A DNA stretch of 32,520 bases, from positions 1 through 32,520 of the forward strand of contig CAMWHJ010000032.1 in the NCBI GenBank assembly GCA_947174015.1. Reading direction: 5' to 3'. The position numbers and the translations under genes were made by a program. This DNA comes from an uncultured Lachnospiraceae bacterium. GTDB lineage: Bacteria; Bacillota; Clostridia; Lachnospirales; Lachnospiraceae. The notes under the pieces were generated by a model. The model ran no database searches and was not told the DNA's origin. It worked only from the letters and a program-made list of their open reading frames with translations. Shown here in pieces: positions 14,602 to 22,774 of the stretch (its first letter is position 1; the number at the start of each line of letters is the position of its first letter).

Positions 14602-14681
14602 CTTTATTGGCTCTTGATCATCTTAACACATAATTTTTATCATTGCCAAGCCCCCTGGGGGGTTATATTTTCCATGTATTT

Positions 14682-15800
14682 TTAAATGGTTACCAAATCA
14701 TACTGATCGGTTCCCAGACCAATTTTCACTGCATGGCTGATGCAGGATTTCCACTCCGTATCCGGGTGCGTCACATGAAAATGGTCATGTCCCTGCTGAT
14801 TGCCATGGGCTTTCAGATTTTCCCCTAAAATACTCTCCTGTACCGGTGTCATCTGGTTGCACAAATCGGCACATGCCACATCCAAAGCTACCGGATCAAA
14901 GGAGGCCAGCATTCCCACATTGGGGATGATCGGAATATCATTTTCTGCGTGACAGTCGCAGTTGGGTGATACATCACAAATCAATGAAACATGAAAACAG
15001 GGACGATCTTTGCACACTGCCATTGAATACTCTGCCATCTTATAATTCAGCATTGCAACAGAATCGCTGAATTCTGCTGCAATGGCATCCTTGGGGCAGA
15101 CTGCAAGACAACGGCCACAGCCCACACATTTTTCATGATCTATCTCTGCCTTGCCGCCCTCTATCACTGGTGCACCATGGGCACAAATTCTGTCGCAGGC
15201 TCCACAGCCCACACAAGCCTCTCGGTTTACCCTTGGCTTGCCGTCACAATGCTGTTCCATTTTTCCTGCTCTGGAACCGCAGCCCATGCCAATATTCTTT
15301 AAAGCACCGCCAAAGCCTGCCATTTCATGTCCCTTAAAGTGTGTCAGAGAGATAAATATGTCTGCATCCATAATTGCCTGACCAATTTTGGCTTCTTTCA
15401 CATATTCGCCGTCAATCTTTACAATGGTTTCATCCGTCCCCTTTAAGCCGTCTCCGATAATTACATGACATCCTGTCTGAAAGGGAGAAAAGCCGTTCAC
15501 ATATGCTGTTTCCAAGTGATCCAACGCATTTTTTCTGCTGCCCACATACAATGTGTTACAGTCTGTCAAAAAGGGCTTACCGCCCAGCTCTTTTACATAA
15601 TCTGCCACCACTCTGGCATAATTTGGCCGCAGAAACGCCAGATTACCGTATTCGCCAAAATGTATTTTAATGGCGGCATACTTATCCTGAAAATCAATGT
15701 TCTCAAAACCAGCACTCTTCATCAAGCGGTGAAGCTTCTGCAATAGATTTTCCTGTGATGTGGTTTTAAATGTTGTAAAATATACCTGTGATTTTTCCAA
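14682..15800 (-). CDS. DUF362 protein with two 4Fe-4S ferredoxin motifs
   Basis: The 372-aa protein begins with the DUF362 domain (AAIKIHFGEYGN near residue 43, NIGMGCGSRAGK near 170). It carries two classical iron-sulfur motifs, CVGCGACDRICAHG near 197 and CVGCGRCLAVCPKD near 226, inserted before the DUF362 C-terminal half (GMLASFDPVALD). Members are presumed electron-transfer proteins of unknown partner. The start is probably TTG at 15800, with AAGGAGG ten bases upstream and no ATG nearby. It precedes the ABC operon on the same strand with a 149-bp gap. Confidence 0.88.
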   Translation of the reverse strand: MEKSQVYFTTFKTTSQENLLQKLHRLMKSAGFENIDFQDKYAAIKIHFGEYGNLAFLRPNYARVVADYVKELGGKPFLTDCNTLYVGSRKNALDHLETAYVNGFSPFQTGCHVIIGDGLKGTDETIVKIDGEYVKEAKIGQAIMDADIFISLTHFKGHEMAGFGGALKNIGMGCGSRAGKMEQHCDGKPRVNREACVGCGACDRICAHGAPVIEGGKAEIDHEKCVGCGRCLAVCPKDAIAAEFSDSVAMLNYKMAEYSMAVCKDRPCFHVSLICDVSPNCDCHAENDIPIIPNVGMLASFDPVALDVACADLCNQMTPVQESILGENLKAHGNQQGHDHFHVTHPDTEWKSCISHAVKIGLGTDQYDLVTI

Positions 15801-16150
15801 TTAGAATGATCCTCCTTATTGGCACGCCAATACTTTCACGGTACGGTATGCCATTATTATTTACTGCTTATGTTTTGTGTGTTTCTCTTTCTTTTGACTG
15901 CAAAGAGAGCTGTAAAATTATATATCTATAATAGCACAACATTCCAAATTTTTCTACAAAGATTTCATACAAAAAGTGCTCTTTGCCAGTTTCAACTAAC
16001 ATCAAGCACTTTTATATCTATCCGTTTACCCCTTCAAATGAACTTTCTTAGTTTTCCTTCTTTTTATTTCCTCCCATCATTCATAAACCCCGAAATTTGA
16101 TTCCCTGGAAACATTAAGCCACAAAGGCATACTTCCTATCTGCAATCCCT
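15801..16150. other. Intergenic region with a palindrome and a bidirectional hairpin
   Basis: No gene is seen in this 350-bp stretch. ATTGGCACGCCAAT at 15818-15831 is a perfect 14-bp palindrome directly upstream of the ribosome site of the DUF362 gene, a possible operator. AAAAGTGCT (15972-15980) and AGCACTTTT (16005-16013) form a stem flanked by A and T runs and probably terminate transcription of the DUF4179 gene on the minus strand. I found no convincing promoter for the DUF362 gene. Confidence 0.55.
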
Positions 16151-17302
16151 CTAACGTTCTATTTGGAAATCAATGGCAGCGATCTGTGTTCCAGCATTTT
16201 CTTTTGTTTTATCTATTACCTCTAAGGTAAGATTTGTATCCCCCCTATCCAAAAGAGTGATATGGTAAACATGTGTTCCATCACTCTTGATATCATCATA
16301 TCCTGTAAGCCATTGCAAATCTACTCCATCTTCTCCTTTAATTCCCATATCCGGATCGTTATAAGGGTCATTGTAAGGTGCTTCTGAAAAATTAGGTGCC
16401 TCAATTACAAGATTCAGTGTTGCTTTGGTTTTCGTGACACTTACAAGCTTTATGCCATTATCTTCTTTGTTGAACTCCATGGTTTTGTTGTTTCCGGTAT
16501 CTACGGTAACCGGAAATGAAAGTTTCCAATTTCCTTCCACTGGTTCTGTGTGCACATATTCATATTCTATTTCCGCTCCTGTGTCCACATCTTCACTATC
16601 CTCCCAGTTGTCATAATCCCATCCGACAAACTGCTCAAACGTAAGTTCCACAGGAATAATGTCTCCATTGTTATAAATTTTAGGATTCTCTGTTCCAAAG
16701 AAGTCATGACTTTGTACACAAGTATAAGTTCCGTCGTCCTGCTTTTGAAAGCCTCTCAAGAAGGTTTCTTCTCCGTCTATGGTTCCCATAAATCCCTTTT
16801 CTGTGATCCCATCTATCTCTTCCCCTGTAAGAGTCGGATTATCCGTTTCTAATTGAAGTGTGTAATACAACATATATCCGTCACAAAAAACATCACATAC
16901 CTTGATTTTTACACCAGCATCCTCTGTCACTGTGCTGCCTTGTTCTGTTGATACCGGCTGAGATTTTTCCCCAATTTTTTTATATATTTCTGCCTGCTCA
17001 TCTCCATCTTTTACACCAACTGTTCCTGCAATGATTTTTTGGAAGGTGTTGCTTAAAAGTTCCTTTGCCGTAACGGAATTACTGCCGATGACCACTGCTG
17101 CCATACATGCAGCAGCCGTAACTCCGGCTATTTTCCAACCTTTCCTGATAACTCTTTTGCTATCTCTATCTTTCATGTTTTTAACCTCCTGCAATAATTT
17201 CCTTTCAATGAAATGCTTTTCCTTGGCAGATAACTGGCTTTGTTCATATTCATTCAAATTTATTTTCGCACCATTTAACAATTCATAGATTCTATCATCC
17301 AT
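16151..17302 (-). CDS. DUF4179 membrane protein, likely anti-sigma factor
   Basis: The 383-aa protein has a cytoplasmic N-terminal region (about residues 1-50), one membrane segment (WKIAGVTAAACMAAVVIGS, about 56-74) and a large extracytoplasmic domain of the DUF4179 type with many acidic residues. Its gene begins 2 bp after the ECF sigma gene, with its ribosome site GGGGAGG inside the sigma coding end. This arrangement is typical for a sigma/anti-sigma pair in Clostridia, in which the N-terminal part binds the sigma factor and the outer part senses a signal. The signal is unknown. Confidence 0.82.
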   Translation of the reverse strand: MDDRIYELLNGAKINLNEYEQSQLSAKEKHFIERKLLQEVKNMKDRDSKRVIRKGWKIAGVTAAACMAAVVIGSNSVTAKELLSNTFQKIIAGTVGVKDGDEQAEIYKKIGEKSQPVSTEQGSTVTEDAGVKIKVCDVFCDGYMLYYTLQLETDNPTLTGEEIDGITEKGFMGTIDGEETFLRGFQKQDDGTYTCVQSHDFFGTENPKIYNNGDIIPVELTFEQFVGWDYDNWEDSEDVDTGAEIEYEYVHTEPVEGNWKLSFPVTVDTGNNKTMEFNKEDNGIKLVSVTKTKATLNLVIEAPNFSEAPYNDPYNDPDMGIKGEDGVDLQWLTGYDDIKSDGTHVYHITLLDRGDTNLTLEVIDKTKENAGTQIAAIDFQIER

Positions 17303-17304
17303 TT

Positions 17305-17856
17305 TTATGCCTCCCCTTTTTTCAGATATTGTTTCCGCATACGCCGTTTTCCCCGAGACAAATGATTATAAATAGCTGCTCTTTTCATCCCTGTTTCCCG
17401 ACTGACTTCTTCCATCGTTTTTTCCTCCACATAGATTTTCCAAAAAAGTTCCCTGTCTTTTTTGCTCATGCAGCTCATAAGTGCTTGTATTTCTTCTGAT
17501 ATTTCCTGCTCCAATAGCTTTTCCAGCATGGTATCTTCCTTTGGCACCACAATGTCTTCTATGTTCACTTGCTGCAATTCCTGCTGATATTTGCGAAGAT
17601 AATCAATGGCTTTATATCTTGCAATGGCGGCAGCCCAGTTTGGAAATGTATTTTTGCTTTCATCAAAGGAATCCATATGCTTCCAAATACTAAGCAGAAC
17701 ATCATTCAAGCATTCATCCACTTTATCCGGTACTTTATAAAGATGTTTTCGGATCACTGATTTCAACAAACCAGCATAGGTTTCTATGACATAAATTAGT
17801 GCATCTTCATTATGCAATTGTAATTGCTGAATATAGTTATTTTTTCCTATTCTCAT
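17305..17856 (-). CDS. ECF-type RNA polymerase sigma factor
   Basis: The 183-aa protein has a sigma-70 region 2 (about residues 22-88, with the DECLNDVLLSIWKHMDSF and YKAIDYLRKY segments) and a region 4 helix-turn-helix (about 130-178, MSKKDRELFWKIYVEEKTMEEVSRETGM). It directs polymerase to a specific promoter set, probably including its own. It is coupled to the DUF4179 gene. The start at 17856 has an AGGAAAAC site close upstream. The regulated genes are not evident; the neighbouring secreted-protein genes are candidates only by position. Confidence 0.9.
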   Translation of the reverse strand: MRIGKNNYIQQLQLHNEDALIYVIETYAGLLKSVIRKHLYKVPDKVDECLNDVLLSIWKHMDSFDESKNTFPNWAAAIARYKAIDYLRKYQQELQQVNIEDIVVPKEDTMLEKLLEQEISEEIQALMSCMSKKDRELFWKIYVEEKTMEEVSRETGMKRAAIYNHLSRGKRRMRKQYLKKGEA

Positions 17857-18100
17857 ATGTTTTCCTGCCTTTTTGCGTGAACCTTTCTATTTCCCATGGG
17901 CGGTTCTTGTTTTTGTTTACACTTATTATTACGAATTAAAATGAACTTTTCTATCATTTTTTTAAAAATTTTTCCACCTGTGCGGAGGCAACAGCAGACG
18001 CAAGAGTACAATAGCACAGGTTTTGCAAATGTATGAGTGGGTTGTTTCCTGAAAGTGAGAGTTTTCATCCCACTTTGCAGATGATGAATTGTAATATTTT

Positions 18101-18201
18101 GTCATTTCTTGTCATAATTTGTCACTCAAGGATATAATTCGACATTTTTCTACATTGACTTGAATACAAGTATGGATTATCATATAGCAGTAAGTGCTTA
18201 C
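18101..18201 (+). promoter_or_regulatory. Promoter region of the first CBM21-like gene with 10-bp phased repeats and a palindrome
   Basis: TTGACT (18155-18160) and TATCAT (18178-18183) are 17 bp apart. GTCA recurs at 18101, 18111 and 18121 with related GATA at 18131 and GACA at 18141, all in 10-bp steps up to the -35 box, consistent with an activator bound on one DNA face. GTAAGTGCTTAC at 18190-18201 is a palindrome (one mismatched central pair) at the expected transcription start. The same -35-proximal block and palindrome occur before the second gene. The stretch from 17857 to 18350 holds no other supported feature. Confidence 0.65.
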
Positions 18202-18350
18202 ATTGGTGTTTTCACAGAACTTAAACTGTTCCTGAGGAACATTTTTGTTCCATAAACACCTAAATTTGATTAATCTAATTACAAACTATCAAGTAACAGT
18301 TTTGTACTTTGCTGTTACTTATCAAAAAATGCAAAAGGAGTGAAATTATT

Positions 18351-19103
18351 ATGAGTACAAAAGCAAATAATATCTTCAAGAAATTGTCCTCTGTCATTAT
18401 GGTATTTGCTCTGTTGTTTGGGCTGTTGACCGTTTCCGGCAATACAATCACCGCAAAAGCCGCAGAATCACCGGTAAAAATGTATTACCGCGATAATCAG
18501 GTCATTTATCATGGCATAAATAAATATACCGTATATATTCAAATTGCCGCAGGCAGTGCCGCAACTAAAGCTGTTGCTGTACATTATCGCACCTATGAAA
18601 ATGAATGGGTAGATGCAGATGCAGCATTTTATACGAAACTGGACTCTGAAACTGAAATATGGAAGGCAGATATCGTCGGACCCGGATTAACTAAATATGC
18701 AATTAAATATGTAGGTGATAGTACTGTATACTGGGATAATAATAACGGAAATGATTATGATTTTTCTCAGCCTTTAGGAGTGGCAAATGTAAAAGCTGTA
18801 CGAACCTCCTATCCCAGTGCTAATAATTATACTGTTGCTGCAGCGGTAAAAAATCTTGCTTATACAAAGGTGGTAAAGGTTAGATATACTCAAGACAACT
18901 GGGCAACCTATCAGGATGCAGAACTTCATTACGATCACTCTATCTCAAATACTGACTCAGAAATCTGGACAACAACTTTAAAGTTGGATTCCAGTAAAAC
19001 CGACAATTTTCATTTCTGTATCAGTTATGAGGTAAATGGAAAAACTTATTGGGATAACAATTTCCGAGATAACTACGGATACTATTTTTATAATCCATAT
19101 TAA
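18351..19103 (+). CDS. Secreted protein with two CBM21-like modules (paralog 1)
   Basis: The 250-aa protein has a signal peptide (residues 1 to about 37, cleavage near AKA). Two repeats of about 100 residues follow (about 40-140 and 150-250), each with the pattern VHYRTYENEW/VRYTQDNWATY, then EIWK or EIWT, then a closing YWDNNxxxxY motif (near 127 and 233). That motif set is typical of carbohydrate-binding module family 21, which binds starch or glycogen. There is no catalytic domain, membrane anchor or sortase signal. The start at 18351 follows AAAGGAG; upstream in-frame codons lack support. The family call rests on motif recall, and other starch-binding families with YDNN motifs are alternatives. 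Confidence 0.72.
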   Translation: MSTKANNIFKKLSSVIMVFALLFGLLTVSGNTITAKAAESPVKMYYRDNQVIYHGINKYTVYIQIAAGSAATKAVAVHYRTYENEWVDADAAFYTKLDSETEIWKADIVGPGLTKYAIKYVGDSTVYWDNNNGNDYDFSQPLGVANVKAVRTSYPSANNYTVAAAVKNLAYTKVVKVRYTQDNWATYQDAELHYDHSISNTDSEIWTTTLKLDSSKTDNFHFCISYEVNGKTYWDNNFRDNYGYYFYNPY

Positions 19104-19118
19104 GTCTTTATAAACAAA

Positions 19119-19147
19119 CAGATGCCATATCATTGGCATCTGCTTTC
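19119..19147 (+). terminator. Terminator of CBM21-like paralog 1
   Basis: CAGATGCC (19119-19126) and GGCATCTG (19135-19142) form a perfect 8-bp stem with an eight-base loop, followed by a short T-rich run. The same stem follows the other two paralogs. Confidence 0.8.
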
Positions 19148-19240
19148 AATTTATGTCTCTTTTTGTTCCAGATGAACAGTTCTATACAAGCAACTTCTCC
19201 ACTGGATCTGTAAATCCTACAATAAACTGTTGGGGAAATC

Positions 19241-19819
19241 CTATAAAATATCCTCCTGATACACCACTACTGCCTGATCATATGCATTGGTAAGCTTCGA
19301 TTTAAAGGTATCTATCATCTCATTATTCCCAAAAGCCGATACCACATAATCTCCGATTTGTACTATAATCACTTTATCCGGAAAACCACAAATCCACTGA
19401 CGTGCCATGATATTATCCTTAAGAGATTCCATAAAAGAAGGAACCTCCTCCGTCTGTTTGATATGAAAAGCTCCGGCAGTAAAGCTATTGCTATTCATCA
19501 TATGCATTAAGGATGCACAATCGTCCAGCAGATAAGCACTATTTTCAGGAATGCCAAAGGTGTAGTCTAAATTGTTTGTATCCAATATTCCGAATTTTCC
19601 CGGTGCACCTTCCACCATATTTTCTTCAGTGTAGTCTCCTCCAGCCGCCGAAAATCTCTCTTCCTCACCATAATTGTCCCATACAGTATTCAAAATCTCC
19701 AAGGCACTTTCCGGCACTCTTTCATTTGCTGTCGGTTCTTTTGTTCCACAGGAAATCAACATACCAAAACATATCATAAACAATGGTGCAAGCCTTAACT
19801 TCTTTGCTATTTTTTTCAC
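19241..19819 (-). CDS. Lipoprotein of unknown function
   Basis: The 192-aa product begins with a basic region, a hydrophobic segment and a lipobox (GMLISC, Cys at about residue 25), so it is predicted to be lipid-anchored on the outer face of the membrane. The rest is acidic and soluble without a motif I recognise. GTG at 19819 is the start, with GGAAGATGGG upstream. It lies between two CBM21-like genes but on the opposite strand. A similar lipoprotein is, to my recollection, common in Lachnospiraceae, without a known role. Confidence 0.72.
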   Translation of the reverse strand: MKKIAKKLRLAPLFMICFGMLISCGTKEPTANERVPESALEILNTVWDNYGEEERFSAAGGDYTEENMVEGAPGKFGILDTNNLDYTFGIPENSAYLLDDCASLMHMMNSNSFTAGAFHIKQTEEVPSFMESLKDNIMARQWICGFPDKVIIVQIGDYVVSAFGNNEMIDTFKSKLTNAYDQAVVVYQEDIL

Positions 19820-19846
19820 AATCCCATCTTCCTTTCTGTTTTTGGG

Positions 19847-19890
19847 AAGGCAAAGCCAAAATTACTTACAAATTTTCTTTGCCTTTTTCC
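19847..19890 (+). other. Hairpin with T tract between divergent genes
   Basis: AAGGCAAAG (19847-19855) and CTTTGCCTT (19877-19885) form a 9-bp stem with a 21-base, partly self-complementary loop, followed on the plus strand by TTTCCTTTTT. It looks like an intrinsic terminator pointing toward the second CBM21-like gene, yet no plus-strand gene precedes it closely. On the minus strand it lies in the leader of the lipoprotein gene. Confidence 0.5.
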
Positions 19891-20056
19891 TTTTTATAAC
19901 TTTACAAATAATATCTCTATTTTTCATTATTCCCTTTGAATATTTGATTATTCGTAACTATTTTGTACCAGCAAAGTTTCAACGATTCCTTCCAGCAACA
20001 ATAATATGAAAAATTTGTATTATTTTGTCTTTTTATAGCTATTTTTGTAGAATTTT

Positions 20057-20148
20057 GACATTTTTTGTATTCCACAGATGTTGTTCGACATTTTTCAACA
20101 TTGACATATACAAAAGAAAAGATTATGATATGCACAGTAAGTACTTAC
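20057..20148 (+). promoter_or_regulatory. Promoter region of the second CBM21-like gene
   Basis: TTGACA (20101-20106), a 17-bp spacer and TATGAT (20124-20129) form a good promoter. The 22 bp ending in the -35 box match the first gene's region with one difference apart from the box itself. GTAAGTACTTAC at 20137-20148 is a perfect palindrome at the expected start of transcription, matching the site at 18190-18201. GACA boxes at 20057 and 20087 are 30 bp apart, in phase with the 10-bp spacing upstream of gene 1. The remaining leader to 20300 shows no gene. Confidence 0.68.
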
Positions 20149-20300
20149 AAAGAAACATGCATTTATACAACTTAAGCATTATGAAAAGATTGCTTTTGTG
20201 AAATAAATACATAAAATCCTGAAACATTTCATTTAATACTTTTCAAAAGTTTGATGGACATCGTTTCATACAAAAACATAATAAGAAGGAGTGGTAACTT

Positions 20301-21044
20301 ATGAGTACAAAAACGTATCGTATCTTCAAAAAACTGTCATCTATTGTTATGGTATTTGCTCTGTTGCTTGGATTGTTGACCGTTTCCAACAATGCCATCA
20401 CTGCAAAAGCTGCTGATTCACCGGTAAAAATGTATTGCTGCGATGCTAAGACAAACTCTGACAGCACAATGCAGTATACCGTATATATTCAGATTGCCGC
20501 AAACAGTGCCGCAAATAAATCCGTTTTAGTTCATTATCGTATTAATCCATATGATTGGACAGATACTTATGCATCATATTTCACAAAGCTAGATTCTCAA
20601 ACTGAGATTTGGAAAGCTACAATTACCGGAAGTGGATTAACTGAGTATGCAATCAAATATGTAGGGGATGGTAATGTATACTGGGATAATAATAACGGAA
20701 AGAATTATCTGTTTTCCGAGCCTTTAGGAACTGCAAATATATTGGCTTTGCGCATTGGCACAAAGGTTGCAGGCAATTATCAAATTACTGCTGCAGTAAA
20801 GAATCTTGCGTTTGCAAAGGTTGTAAAGGTAAAATATACCGAAGACAACTGGAAAACTTATAAGGAAGTTCCTCTTAATTACTTATATTCCATGCCTAAC
20901 AGCAGCACAGAAATTTGGACTGTTTCCTTGAACTTGAATCCCTATACGGTAGATCAGTTCCATTATTGTCTGAGTTATCAAGTAAATGGACAAACTTATT
21001 GGGATAATAACTGGGGAGAAAACTATAACTTTTATTACCAGTAA
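20301..21044 (+). CDS. Secreted protein with two CBM21-like modules (paralog 2)
   Basis: The 247-aa protein matches paralog 1 along its whole length, with an almost identical signal peptide (residues 1 to about 37). The module motifs are VHYRINPYDW and VKYTEDNWKTY, each followed by EIW and by YWDNN (near 126 and 232). It begins MSTKTYRIFKKLSS, closer to paralog 3 than to paralog 1 at the N terminus, and differs more in the first module (two cysteines, CCDAK). AGGAG lies nine bases before the start. It and paralog 3 probably share a transcript. Confidence 0.72.
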   Translation: MSTKTYRIFKKLSSIVMVFALLLGLLTVSNNAITAKAADSPVKMYCCDAKTNSDSTMQYTVYIQIAANSAANKSVLVHYRINPYDWTDTYASYFTKLDSQTEIWKATITGSGLTEYAIKYVGDGNVYWDNNNGKNYLFSEPLGTANILALRIGTKVAGNYQITAAVKNLAFAKVVKVKYTEDNWKTYKEVPLNYLYSMPNSSTEIWTVSLNLNPYTVDQFHYCLSYQVNGQTYWDNNWGENYNFYYQ

Positions 21045-21061
21045 GCTCTTGCAGTGTATAG

Positions 21062-21091
21062 AGCAGATGCCAGATTTGGCATCTGCTTTTT
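21062..21091 (+). terminator. Terminator of CBM21-like paralog 2
   Basis: GCAGATGCC and GGCATCTGC form a perfect 9-bp stem with a six-base loop and a TTTTT run. It stands between paralogs 2 and 3, and no promoter is visible in the remaining 50 bp, so paralog 3 probably depends on read-through. Confidence 0.85.
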
Positions 21092-21143
21092 ACATCAGAA
21101 CATCCAAAAAATCAAAAAACAAACTATAAAGGAGTGGTAACTT

Positions 21144-21896
21144 ATGAGTACAAAAACGTATCGTATCTTTAAGAAATTGTCGTCTGTTATTATGGTATTT
21201 GCTCTGTTGTTTGGATTGTTGACCGTTTCCAGCAATACAATCACTGCAAAAGCTGCTGATTCACCGGTAAAAATGTATTCCTGTGATGGTGAAACAATCT
21301 ACCATGCAATAAATACATACACAGTATATATACAGATTGAAGCAAGCAGTGCCGGAAATAAAGCGGTTGCTATTCATTACCGCACTTATGAAAATAAATG
21401 GTGCGATGAAAATGCAACATTTTTTACAAAGCTAAACTCTGAAACTGAGATCTGGAAGGCAGAGGTCACCGGTCCCCAATTAACTGAGTATGCAATTAAA
21501 TATGTGGGAGATGGTGTCACATACTGGGACAATAATAACGGGAATAATTATCAATTTTCCCAACCGTTAGGAGTCGCAAATATATTAGCTTTACGCTATT
21601 GCTATAAGACTGCAGAAAATTATAAAATTTATGCCGCAGTAAAAAATCTTGCTTACTCCAAAGTGGTAAAGGTAAGATATACTGAAGACAACTGGGCTAC
21701 TTATCAGGATGTTGCTCTTCAATATGATTATTCCCTTGCTACCAACAATACAGAAATTTGGACTACTACCTTAAAGTTAGATCCTAACAAAATAGATCAG
21801 TTCCATTACTGCCTCAGCTATGAAGTAAATGGACAAACCTATTGGGACAATAATTTTGGAGCAAACTACGGTTATTACTATTACAGCCCATATTAA
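21144..21896 (+). CDS. Secreted protein with two CBM21-like modules (paralog 3)
   Basis: The 250-aa product has the same signal peptide and two-module plan: IHYRTYENKW and VRYTEDNWATY, EIWK and EIWT, and YWDNN near residues 128 and 233. The second module is closest to that of paralog 1. The ribosome site and leader (AAAGGAGTGGTAACTT) are nearly identical to those of paralog 2, so this gene looks like a recent tandem duplicate. Its role would be binding of an alpha-glucan outside the cell; a stand-alone binding function without enzyme is unusual. Confidence 0.72.
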   Translation: MSTKTYRIFKKLSSVIMVFALLFGLLTVSSNTITAKAADSPVKMYSCDGETIYHAINTYTVYIQIEASSAGNKAVAIHYRTYENKWCDENATFFTKLNSETEIWKAEVTGPQLTEYAIKYVGDGVTYWDNNNGNNYQFSQPLGVANILALRYCYKTAENYKIYAAVKNLAYSKVVKVRYTEDNWATYQDVALQYDYSLATNNTEIWTTTLKLDPNKIDQFHYCLSYEVNGQTYWDNNFGANYGYYYYSPY

Positions 21897-21911
21897 GTCT
21901 TACAGATATCT

Positions 21912-21943
21912 AAAGCAGATGCCGAACCAGCATCTGCTTTTTT
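21912..21943 (+). terminator. Terminator of CBM21-like paralog 3
   Basis: AAAGCAGATGC and GCATCTGCTTT form an 11-bp stem with a seven-base loop and a T run. It shares the CAGATGC core stem with the terminators of paralogs 1 and 2. Confidence 0.88.
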
Positions 21944-21953
21944 GCATCTTAAT

Positions 21954-22742
21954 CTACTCAAATTCACTTAACGACACCACATTCTCATAAAGTATCCTAT
22001 GCTTTGTGTTTAATTGAACATTCACATGATAATGTCCGCAGAACCAATACTTATACTGAAGTTTCTGCTCCAATTCGTCAAAATAATCGGTAAGAATATC
22101 ATTTTCAAAGACCCTTTCCGGCAAATCCTTCCGAATATAATAACACTCTAAATCCCTCTGCATACTGCCGGACATACAATGTGTTATTACATAATCCACC
22201 CGATATCCTGCCTGTACTAGATTATTTCTTCCTTCCTGCATCTCTTCATGGGTTGGCAGCTCTTGTTCCCACCAGCTTTCATTTAATATCCGAAAGGGCT
22301 TTCCGCTTCTTGATGCTCTCTTATATTCTTCTTTATAAGCAGGAGAATTTCTGTCCAGTATGCCACCTGCAATATCGTGAGAGCTGGCACCTCCAAAAGC
22401 AAAGAAAGTCTTGTCCTCTATGGCAAATATCTGACCTCGCTCTAACAGAATAATCTTATTTCTGGCTATATGGCGTACCTTTCCCCCACACCATTGTTCT
22501 ATGGGATACTCTTCCATCATATTATAATTCTCATGGTTTCCCGGTATCCATAAAATCTTAAAGGGCAGATTTGATAACCACTTTAAATTATATTGAAATT
22601 CCCTATCCTTTTTCCAAAGCAAGCCAAAATCTCCACAAACAATCAAAAAATCATTTTCCTTTAATTGAAAAGGCAACCTGCTGCGCTGCCTTTTCGTCAA
22701 ACGCCAAAAATCTCCATGCATGTCACCTGTTAAATAAATCAC
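21954..22742 (-). CDS. Calcineurin-like metallophosphoesterase
   Basis: All five metal-binding blocks are visible: GDMHG at residues 6-10, GDFG near 37, GNHE near 68, a THCM segment near 187 and GHYHVN near 236. The 262-aa protein is therefore a probable two-metal phosphoesterase; whether it acts on proteins, nucleotides or nucleic acids cannot be told. The start is likely GTG at 22742 with a weak AAGGA site. It ends 11 bp from the terminator of paralog 3 on the opposite strand and borders the restriction island upstream. Confidence 0.85.
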   Translation of the reverse strand: MIYLTGDMHGDFWRLTKRQRSRLPFQLKENDFLIVCGDFGLLWKKDREFQYNLKWLSNLPFKILWIPGNHENYNMMEEYPIEQWCGGKVRHIARNKIILLERGQIFAIEDKTFFAFGGASSHDIAGGILDRNSPAYKEEYKRASRSGKPFRILNESWWEQELPTHEEMQEGRNNLVQAGYRVDYVITHCMSGSMQRDLECYYIRKDLPERVFENDILTDYFDELEQKLQYKYWFCGHYHVNVQLNTKHRILYENVVSLSEFE

Positions 22743-22774
22743 TTACTCTCGCTTCCTTAATTTTCACAATTTCC

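Noticed and set aside
14560-14680. A NiCo or other known metal riboswitch before the ABC operon
   Set aside because: The conserved riboswitch core motifs were not seen; only a terminator hairpin and a short GC-rich stem (AACCCCCCAGGGGG on the minus strand) are present.
17853-18068. A 71-codon minus-strand frame overlapping the sigma factor start by ATGA
   Set aside because: The ribosome site is poor, the composition is erratic, and the region lies where the sigma promoter should be. A leader peptide is possible but unsupported.
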